A stretch of 9,592 nt of DNA, taken from a bacterium (GTDB lineage Bacteria; Spirochaetota; JAHITG01). Of this stretch, positions 4,978 through 9,592 are shown piece after piece; the first letter of the stretch is position 1; the number at the start of each line of letters is the position of its first letter. Position numbers and translations under genes: made by a program. Under the pieces are notes generated by a model. It saw nothing but the letters and a program-made list of their open reading frames with translations. It was not told the origin of the DNA and did no database searches. The stretch covers positions 1 to 9,592 of the forward strand of contig JAQTRT010000104.1 in NCBI GenBank assembly GCA_028711675.1. Direction: 5' to 3'.

Positions 4978-6504
4978 ATGAGTAAAATATACATCTTTGA
5001 TACGACATTGAGGGACGGCGAACAGGCGCCCGGATTCAGCATGAGCATCGAAGCCAAGGTCAATTTTGCCAGGCAGCTGGCTAAGCTGAACGTGGACGCC
5101 ATTGAAGCAGGATTCCCCGTTTCCTCGCCTGTCCAGTTCGAGGCGGTCAGACAGATCGCCAGGACCGTGAAAGGCCCGAGGATCCTGGGCCTGGCGCGTA
5201 CTGTGAAGGCAGACATCAAGGCCGCGGCAGACGCGGTGAAGTCCGCGAAAAAGTCAGGCATCCACACATTCATTTCCACGTCGCCCATACACATGAAGCA
5301 TAAGCTGAGGAAAACTCCCCGGGAGGTGCTGAAGATCGCTGTGGAGAGTGTGAAGTATGCGCGGAGCCTGAACAACTTCGTCGAGTTTTCGGCAGAGGAC
5401 GCCACACGCAGCGAACCCGATTTCCTGAAGGAGATCATCAGCCGCGTTATTGCGGCAGGCGCGAGCGTCATCAATATCCCGGACACGGTGGGTTACTCCA
5501 TACCGGAAGAGTTCGGCAGCATGATCAGCGATCTGATCAGTGACGTGCCGGAGCTGAATGACGTCATCGTGAGCGTGCACTGCCACAACGACCTGGGCCT
5601 GGCTGTGGCCAATTCCCTGGCCGGGGTGAAGAACGGCGTAACGCAGGTCGAATGCACTGTCAACGGCATCGGCGAACGCGCGGGCAACGCGTCACTGGAA
5701 GAGATCGTCATGGGCCTGGACGTGCGCAAGGATTATTTCGGCGAAAAGGCCACGCAGATCCGGACAGAGGAACTGTACCCCACGAGCCGGCTGCTGACCC
5801 ATCTGACCGGTATCGCGGTCCAGCCCAACAAGGCCATCGTGGGCGAGAACGCGTTTGCCCATGAGTCCGGCATCCACCAGGACGGTTTCCTGAAGCACGC
5901 GCAAACCTATGAGATCATGAAACCCGAACACGTAGGACGCAAGATGTCCTCCCTGGTCCTGGGAAGGCATTCCGGCAGGCACGGCCTGAAGAAAAGGATA
6001 CTGGAACTGGGATACAAGCTGAACGAGAAGGATTTCGAATATATTTACGGAAGGTTCATCGAGATATCGGACAAGAAGAAAGAGGTATTTGACGACGACC
6101 TGATCGCCATCCTGAACGAAAGGGTGAAGACCGGCATCGAGCTGTACAAGCTGGATTATTTCCATATCTCGAGCGGCAAGAACATGGTGCCCACAGCCAC
6201 GATAAAACTGATAAAACAAAAACAGGAGTTCAAGGAATCGGCCTGGGGCGACGGTCCGGTGGACGCGGTCTACAACGCCATCGACAAGATCGTCGGGTTG
6301 AAGACAAAGCTGGAGGATTACAGCATCCGGGCCCTGTCCTCGGGACAGGATGCCATGGGCGTGGTGCACGTGAACGTGAAACACAACAATGAGGTGTTTC
6401 CCGGCAGCGGCTCCAGCACGGATATCATCGAGGCTTCGGCCCTGGCGTATCTGAACAGCCTGAATCGGATACTGGTCCTGAAAAAACTGAACCATAAGCG
6501 GTAG
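4978..6504 (+). CDS. leuA: 2-isopropylmalate synthase
   Basis: Condenses 2-ketoisovalerate with acetyl-CoA to 2-isopropylmalate, the committed step to leucine; cytoplasmic dimer, usually feedback-inhibited by leucine. The N-terminal TIM barrel opens with FDTTLRDGEQAPGFSM (R12, D13). Metal ligands and signature residues are visible: HCHNDLG with H201 and H203, and NGIGERAGNA with N237. GENAFAHESGIHQDG follows in the linker region. The C-terminal leucine-binding dimer domain runs from about residue 370 to the end and contains SSGKNMVPTATIKL and the closing STDIIEASALAYLNSLNRI. At 508 residues it is full length, and the complete regulatory domain suggests leucine feedback is kept. The ATG at 4978 lies 8 bases after AAGGAAG (4963-4969). 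Citramalate or homocitrate synthase is less likely given the sequence and the leuC neighbour. Confidence 0.95.
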   Translation: MSKIYIFDTTLRDGEQAPGFSMSIEAKVNFARQLAKLNVDAIEAGFPVSSPVQFEAVRQIARTVKGPRILGLARTVKADIKAAADAVKSAKKSGIHTFISTSPIHMKHKLRKTPREVLKIAVESVKYARSLNNFVEFSAEDATRSEPDFLKEIISRVIAAGASVINIPDTVGYSIPEEFGSMISDLISDVPELNDVIVSVHCHNDLGLAVANSLAGVKNGVTQVECTVNGIGERAGNASLEEIVMGLDVRKDYFGEKATQIRTEELYPTSRLLTHLTGIAVQPNKAIVGENAFAHESGIHQDGFLKHAQTYEIMKPEHVGRKMSSLVLGRHSGRHGLKKRILELGYKLNEKDFEYIYGRFIEISDKKKEVFDDDLIAILNERVKTGIELYKLDYFHISSGKNMVPTATIKLIKQKQEFKESAWGDGPVDAVYNAIDKIVGLKTKLEDYSIRALSSGQDAMGVVHVNVKHNNEVFPGSGSSTDIIEASALAYLNSLNRILVLKKLNHKR

Positions 6505-6525
6505 TTTAAATAAAACCTACATTTT

Positions 6526-6554
6526 GTTCCCTCTCCCGCCGAGGGAGAGGGAAC
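6526..6554. repeat. Strong hairpin, family shared with 7925-7990
   Basis: GTTCCCTCTCCC (6526-6537) and GGGAGAGGGAAC (6543-6554) are perfect 12-bp arms around a GCCGA loop, 21 bases after the leuA stop. No T run follows. The left arm, TTCCCTCTCCC followed by GAGGG, recurs after leuC, so this is a dispersed palindromic repeat that may also protect or end the leuA mRNA. Confidence 0.7.
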
Positions 6555-6596
6555 AGCTGTGGTTTCGGTGGTCCGTTCCGTTGTAATCTTTTGTGG

Positions 6597-6618
6597 CGGC
6601 GGGTCTTCAGACCCGCCG
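6597..6618. repeat. GC-rich REP-like hairpin before leuC
   Basis: CGGCGGGTC (6597-6605) and GACCCGCCG (6610-6618) form a 9-bp stem around a TTCA loop. It lies 34 bases upstream of the leuC start and has no T run. It resembles the REP-like palindromes common in bacterial spacers, but no second copy of it occurs in this window. Confidence 0.6.
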
Positions 6619-6651
6619 GTCATTGATATAGAACGTTAGAAAGGTAAATAT

Positions 6652-7911
6652 ATGGGAATGACAATAAGTGAAAAGATACTGGCAGCGCACTGCGGTAAAT
6701 CCGAAGTGCATCCCGGAGAGTTCATTGAAGCTGACGTGGACGTGGCTTTGGGCAACGATATCACGGCTCCTTTTGCCATAAAGGAGTTCAACGAATCCGG
6801 AGCTAAAAAAGTATTCGATACGGAGAAAGTGATACTCGTGCCCGACCATTTCGTGCCGAACAAGGATATCCTGAGCGCCATCCAGGTGAAGATGCTCAGG
6901 GATTTCGCGCACAGCCAGAACCTGAAGAATTTCTTCGAGGTGGGCGAAGTAGGGGTAGAACACACACTCCTGCCTGAGAAAGGCCTGGTCCTGCCGGGTT
7001 TTCTGGTCATCGGCGCTGACAGCCATACCTGCACGTACGGCGCGTTGAACGCGTTCGCCACAGGCGTGGGGAGCACGGACCTGGCTTATGCCATGGTCAC
7101 GGGCAAGGTCTGGCTCAAAGTTCCGGAGACCATCAAATTCGTTTATTCCGGCAAACGGAACAAATGGGTTTATGGCAAGGATTTCATCCTGCACACCATA
7201 GGGAAGATATCCGTTTCCGGCGCTCTGTACAAAGCCATGGAATTCACGGGCGAAGCCGTGAAAGACCTGTCGGTTTACAGCCGCTTCACCATGTCGAACA
7301 TGGCCATTGAAGCGGGCGGCAAGGCCGGAATATTCGAGTTCGATAAAAAAACCGCTGAGTTCGTGAAAGGCCGGACAAAAAAGAAATACAATACTTATTC
7401 CGCTGACAAGGACGCGAGATACTCGGAGACCATCGAGATAGACGCGGGTAAATTAAAGCCCCAGGTGGCCAAGCCCCATCTGCCTGAGAACAGCGTGGAC
7501 GTGGACAAAGTGGGCGATGTGAAGATCGACCAGTCTGTGATCGGCTCCTGTACCAACGGCTGGCTGGAAGATCTGCAGATCGCGGCAAGCATCCTGAAAG
7601 GGAAAAAAGTGAACAGGAACGTGCGCACCATCATTTTCCCCGGCACGCCAGGCATCTACATGCAGGCTTTAAAAACAGGGCTTATCGAAATATTCATGAA
7701 AGCAGGCGCTGCGGTGAGCACCCCGACCTGCGGGCCGTGCCTGGGCGGCCACATGGGCATACTGGCACCCGGTGAAAAAGCCATCTCGACCACGAACCGC
7801 AATTTCGTGGGGCGCATGGGAGACGTGAAGAGCGAAGTGTATTTGTCCAATCCGGCTGTAGCCGCGGCTTCAGCTGTTGCCGGCCGCATCATCGGTCCGG
7901 ATGACCTGTGA
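6652..7911 (+). CDS. leuC: 3-isopropylmalate dehydratase, large subunit
   Basis: Aconitase-family enzyme that, with LeuD, interconverts 2- and 3-isopropylmalate through a dehydrated intermediate, using a [4Fe-4S] cluster. The three cluster ligands are in place: C300 in IGSCTNG, C360 and C363 in CGPCLGG. Also visible are PDHFVP, GADSHTCTYGALNAFATGVGSTD and the closing STTNRNFVGRMG with YLSNPAVAAASAVAGRI. The length of 419 fits the shorter LeuC2/homoaconitase-type subgroup rather than the ~465-residue Escherichia form, so a related hydratase specificity cannot be excluded, though the leuA neighbour favours isopropylmalate. The start at 6652 follows GAAAGGT (6639-6645) at good spacing; a second ATG at 6658 would give MTISEKIL but is further from the site. 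No leuD follows, so the small subunit must be encoded elsewhere. Confidence 0.93.
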   Translation: MGMTISEKILAAHCGKSEVHPGEFIEADVDVALGNDITAPFAIKEFNESGAKKVFDTEKVILVPDHFVPNKDILSAIQVKMLRDFAHSQNLKNFFEVGEVGVEHTLLPEKGLVLPGFLVIGADSHTCTYGALNAFATGVGSTDLAYAMVTGKVWLKVPETIKFVYSGKRNKWVYGKDFILHTIGKISVSGALYKAMEFTGEAVKDLSVYSRFTMSNMAIEAGGKAGIFEFDKKTAEFVKGRTKKKYNTYSADKDARYSETIEIDAGKLKPQVAKPHLPENSVDVDKVGDVKIDQSVIGSCTNGWLEDLQIAASILKGKKVNRNVRTIIFPGTPGIYMQALKTGLIEIFMKAGAAVSTPTCGPCLGGHMGILAPGEKAISTTNRNFVGRMGDVKSEVYLSNPAVAAASAVAGRIIGPDDL

Positions 7912-7924
7912 TGCAGTTATTTTT

Positions 7925-7990
7925 TTCCCTCTCCCTTGAGGGGAGTCCCGCGTAAAGCCTGGGATTAAAAAAAGGGTTAGGGTGAGGGTG
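7925..7990. repeat. Composite palindromic repeat after leuC
   Basis: TTCCCTCTCCC then TTGAGGGG (7925-7943) repeats the left arm of the hairpin at 6526-6554. It runs into GGGGAGTCCCGCG and GGGATTAAAA (7940-7970), which resembles the inner hairpin of the 4620-4742 element (GGGGAGTCGCGG ... TGTTAAAA). It ends with AGGGTTAGGGTGAGGGTG (7973-7990), the kind of tail often seen on CCCTCTCCC repeats. It therefore looks like one repeat interrupted by another. It starts 13 bases after the leuC stop; a short CTCCC/GGGAG stem is present but without a T run. Confidence 0.5.
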
Positions 7991-8000
7991 CACTTTTCCC

Positions 8001-8028
8001 TTGAAATCTTTTTTTAAAAGGATATGCT
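8001..8028 (+). promoter_or_regulatory. Candidate promoter for tRNA-Glu
   Basis: TTGAAA (8001-8006) and TATGCT (8023-8028) are separated by 16 bp. Transcription would start near 8035, about 75 bases before the tRNA. Both boxes deviate from consensus (5/6 and 4/6), so this is tentative. Confidence 0.3.
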
Positions 8029-8074
8029 ATGTCTGTTAGTCTGGAATTAAAAGTCTTTTTTCTTTCTTCACTCC

Positions 8075-8106
8075 TGGACTCTTAGACTTCTTAACTTTTA
8101 GACTAA
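8075..8106. repeat. Degenerate 8-bp tandem repeat
   Basis: Four consecutive octamers share the pattern TNRACTNN: TGGACTCT, TAGACTTC, TTAACTTT and TAGACTAA. The block sits directly upstream of the tRNA gene. A related word, TTAGTCTGG, occurs inverted at about 8035-8043. It looks like a decayed microsatellite; no function is evident. Confidence 0.45.
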
Positions 8107-8110
8107 GAAA

Positions 8111-8183
8111 GGCCCCATCGTCTAGTGGTCTAGGACTTCGGGTTCTCAGTCCGAGTACACGGGTTCGAATCCCGTTGGGGCTG
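8111..8183 (+). tRNA. tRNA-Glu, anticodon CUC
   Basis: A full cloverleaf can be drawn. The acceptor arm is GGCCCCA (8111-8117) with TGGGGCT (8176-8182), leaving a G1-U72 wobble. T8 is present; the D arm is GTC with GAC and the loop TAGTGGTCTAG. The anticodon arm is TCGGG (8138-8142) with TCCGA (8150-8154), again with one G-U pair, and the loop TTCTCAG carries anticodon CTC at 8145-8147. The T arm is ACGGG, TTCGAAT, CCCGT. The discriminator is G8183, followed by CATT, so the CCA end is not encoded and must be added after transcription. This isoacceptor reads only GAG; a UUC tRNA-Glu is expected elsewhere. Confidence 0.93.
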
Positions 8184-8205
8184 CATTAAAGCATCAATAT
8201 GCGAA

Positions 8206-8226
8206 CCCGCTGTAAGGAACAGCGGG
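8206..8226 (+). other. Hairpin after tRNA-Glu
   Basis: CCCGCTGT (8206-8213) pairs perfectly with ACAGCGGG (8219-8226) around an AAGGA loop. No T run follows, so it may be a processing or factor-dependent end for the tRNA transcript rather than an intrinsic terminator. Confidence 0.45.
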
Positions 8227-8298
8227 AGCGTGAATTCCGCCTCGATCCTGCTGTATGAATGGACGACAATTCTCTTTACCACTGATCTTAATTAAAGA

Positions 8299-8326
8299 TT
8301 GACTTTAATAATTAATCTATTAAACT
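8299..8326 (+). promoter_or_regulatory. Candidate promoter for the ZIP transporter
   Basis: TTGACT (8299-8304) and TAAACT (8321-8326) are spaced 16 bp apart in a very AT-rich stretch. Start of transcription would be near 8333, giving a leader of about 85 bases that contains the hairpin at 8379-8400. Confidence 0.45.
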
Positions 8327-8378
8327 TTTATGTTTGGGCAATGAATGCTCTTTGCCTGACGGGTGTGTATGAACGGTC

Positions 8379-8400
8379 CTGATCTCTTTGAAGGGATCAG
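8379..8400 (+). promoter_or_regulatory. Hairpin next to the ZIP ribosome binding site
   Basis: CTGATCTCT (8379-8387) pairs with AGGGATCAG (8392-8400), nine pairs including one G-U, around a TTGA loop. The Shine-Dalgarno AAAGGAAAAG starts at the next base (8401). A stem this close to the site could tune translation of the metal transporter; this is inferred from position only. Confidence 0.4.
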
Positions 8401-8418
8401 AAAGGAAAAGATAAACTC

Positions 8419-9231
8419 ATGCTTGAATTTCTGAAAGATCTTCATCCCATGCTGCAGGCCGGGATTGCGGGTACATTCACATGGTCGATAACTGCTGCCG
8501 GAGCTTCCTGCGTTTTTATGGCCAGGACGTTCAGCCAGAAGATCCTGGATTCCATGCTGGGACTGGCTGCCGGGATCATGATGGCCGCGAGTTTCTGGTC
8601 CCTTCTCGCTCCGGCCATAGCCATGTCGAAGGACCTGGGTGTCCCCGCCTGGTTCCCCGCTGTAACGGGTTTTCTGCTGGGGACCCTGTTTTTAAGACTT
8701 ATCGACATGATACTTCCGCATCTTCATGTCGGCTCGCCCGTGAATGAGGCGGAAGGCATAAAGACAAACTGGAAGAAGAGCACTTTGCTTGTGGTAGCCA
8801 TTACGCTCCATAACATCCCTGAGGGCCTGGCCATCGGCGTTGCCTTTGGAGCCGCGTCAGCCGGAATAAATTCAGCCACAATTCCCGCGGCCATTGCTTT
8901 GGCCATAGGAATAGGCATCCAGAATTTTCCCGAAGGGTTCGCGGTTGCCATGCCTCTGCGCAGGGACGGGATGACCTGTTCTAAAAGTTTCTGGTACGGC
9001 CAGATATCCGCGATCGTGGAGCCTGTTGCCGCTGTTATCGGCGCGGGCACGGTTTTATGGGCCAGGCCTGCTCTGCCTTATGCCCTGGCCTTTGCCGCCG
9101 GCGCCATGATCTTTGTCGTGGTCGAGGAGGTCATTCCGGAATCCCAGCGGAACAATAATACCCATTATGCCACGGCAGGTACGATACTGGGATTTGCGGT
9201 GATGATGATTCTTGAAGTGGCCTTTGGATAG
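8419..9231 (+). CDS. ZIP-family divalent metal transporter (GufA-like)
   Basis: Inner-membrane transporter of 270 residues with about eight hydrophobic segments (roughly 12-34, 44-66, 76-98, 121-143, 153-178, 195-214, 219-236, 248-268). ZIP proteins carry zinc, iron or manganese into the cytoplasm. The metal-site signatures are HNIPEGLA (131-138) in segment 4 and QNFPEGFA (168-175) in segment 5; Gln in place of His in the second motif is typical of the GufA/ZIP11 branch. Further acidic residues occur in IVEP (E201) and VVEEVIPE (E236, E237). The loop between segments 3 and 4 is short, with only two His (H101, H103), unlike the His-rich loop of eukaryotic ZIPs. The metal specificity cannot be read from sequence. 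The ATG at 8419 follows AAAGGAAAAG. A cysteine-rich gene begins 57 bases downstream and may be cotranscribed. Confidence 0.92.
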   Translation: MLEFLKDLHPMLQAGIAGTFTWSITAAGASCVFMARTFSQKILDSMLGLAAGIMMAASFWSLLAPAIAMSKDLGVPAWFPAVTGFLLGTLFLRLIDMILPHLHVGSPVNEAEGIKTNWKKSTLLVVAITLHNIPEGLAIGVAFGAASAGINSATIPAAIALAIGIGIQNFPEGFAVAMPLRRDGMTCSKSFWYGQISAIVEPVAAVIGAGTVLWARPALPYALAFAAGAMIFVVVEEVIPESQRNNNTHYATAGTILGFAVMMILEVAFG

Positions 9232-9288
9232 GGGACCTGTTTTTCAAAGACCGCTGCTTTTTAAAGTATTCCAAAAGGAGATAATTGT

Positions 9289-9592
9289 GTGGATCATAAA
9301 GAGCTGACCGCGCCCTGCGGACTGGACTGCTTCAATTGCCCGGCTTTTATTGCCAAAGACAATGAGAGGATGAGGAAATTCATTTCGAGGATAAAAGGCC
9401 TCTCCCAGGAAGAAGCTTTCTGCCCCGGGTGCCGTGCCCAGAACGGGACAATTAAAATGCTGAAGAGGACCGAACCCTGCAAGCTTTACCGGTGCATACA
9501 GAAGAAGGGCCTTTCCTTCTGCTGTGAATGTACGGATTTCCCGTGCGACCATCTGCATCCTTACGCGGACCAAGATTCGGAAGAGCGTCGTG
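9289..9592 (+). CDS. DUF3795-like cysteine-rich protein (3' partial)
   Basis: The frame starts with GTG at 9289, placed 8 bases after a perfect AAGGAG (9275-9280), and is open to the window end. The visible 101 residues begin DHKELTAPCGLDCFNCPAF, the recognisable opening of DUF3795 proteins. Eleven cysteines occur: C10, C14, C17, C45, C48, C64, C69, C78, C79, C81 and C86, in CxxxCxxC, CPGC and CCECTDFPC groups typical of that family and consistent with binding zinc or an Fe-S cluster. There is no signal peptide or membrane segment, so it is probably cytoplasmic. Its function is unknown. It follows the ZIP transporter on the same strand with no clear terminator between them. Confidence 0.85.
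   Translation, partial: MDHKELTAPCGLDCFNCPAFIAKDNERMRKFISRIKGLSQEEAFCPGCRAQNGTIKMLKRTEPCKLYRCIQKKGLSFCCECTDFPCDHLHPYADQDSEERR

Larger units (their letters stand above)
8184..8418. other. Leader and promoter region of the ZIP gene
   Basis: No gene is seen in this 235-bp spacer. It holds an 8-bp hairpin shortly after the tRNA (8206-8226), an AT-rich promoter-like segment at 8299-8326 and a second hairpin (8379-8400) immediately before the ZIP ribosome binding site. Confidence 0.7.

Noticed and set aside
5692..6495. 267-codon minus-strand frame across leuA
   Set aside because: Antisense to a full-length LeuA with conserved motifs and without recognisable protein features; a shadow.
4978..7911. 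Homocitrate or citramalate pathway instead of leucine synthesis
   Set aside because: Both genes sit beside ilvBNC, and LeuA carries the leucine-type N-terminus and a complete regulatory domain; leucine synthesis is the simplest reading, though LeuC subgroup specificity remains open.
8111..8183. tRNA gene as an integration site
   Set aside because: No copy of the tRNA 3' end recurs downstream in the window and no integrase follows, so there is no sign of an inserted element.

Overview
The window is bacterial chromosome. Genes follow Shine-Dalgarno motifs, run in short same-strand clusters, and are G+C-richer than the very AT-rich spacers between them. All recognised genes are on the + strand. 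The families present (CheY/CheX, IlvBN, class I KARI, LeuA, LeuC, ZIP, DUF3795) do not fix a phylum. The unusual acetolactate synthase and KARI details suggest a lineage away from the Escherichia and Bacillus models, possibly an anaerobe; that is inference.

Layout. 1-807: the end of a chemotaxis pair, a CheY-like receiver (5' end outside the window) and a CheX-type CheY-P phosphatase. 808-1139: AT-rich spacer holding a 185-bp nested palindrome and the likely ilvB promoter. 1140-4617: ilvB, ilvN and ilvC, which make acetolactate and reduce/isomerise it for valine, isoleucine and leucine synthesis. 4618-4977: a 123-bp palindromic element followed by a possible leucine-responsive leader. 4978-7911: leuA and leuC, the first two steps of the leucine branch. 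7912-8183: a repeat cluster and a tRNA-Glu(CUC). 8184-9592: a ZIP-family metal transporter and the start of a cysteine-rich DUF3795 protein.

The five central enzymes form a branched-chain amino acid cluster. IlvB/IlvN condense pyruvate, IlvC makes the dihydroxy acid, LeuA condenses 2-ketoisovalerate with acetyl-CoA, and LeuC (with a LeuD partner not in this window) isomerises the product. ilvD, leuB and leuD are absent here and must lie elsewhere.

I found no phage, CRISPR, toxin or clearly new multi-gene system. The unexplained signal is in the spacers, most of which carry strong inverted repeats: two elements with perfect 20-bp outer arms (821-1005 and 4620-4742), an intrinsic terminator and operator-like palindrome between ilvB and ilvN, palindromic repeat families around the leu genes, and a leuA leader with a Leu-rich short ORF and a sequence complementary to the leuA ribosome binding site. 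Within proteins, the notable points are a four-cysteine insertion in IlvB and an atypical cofactor-loop sequence in IlvC.
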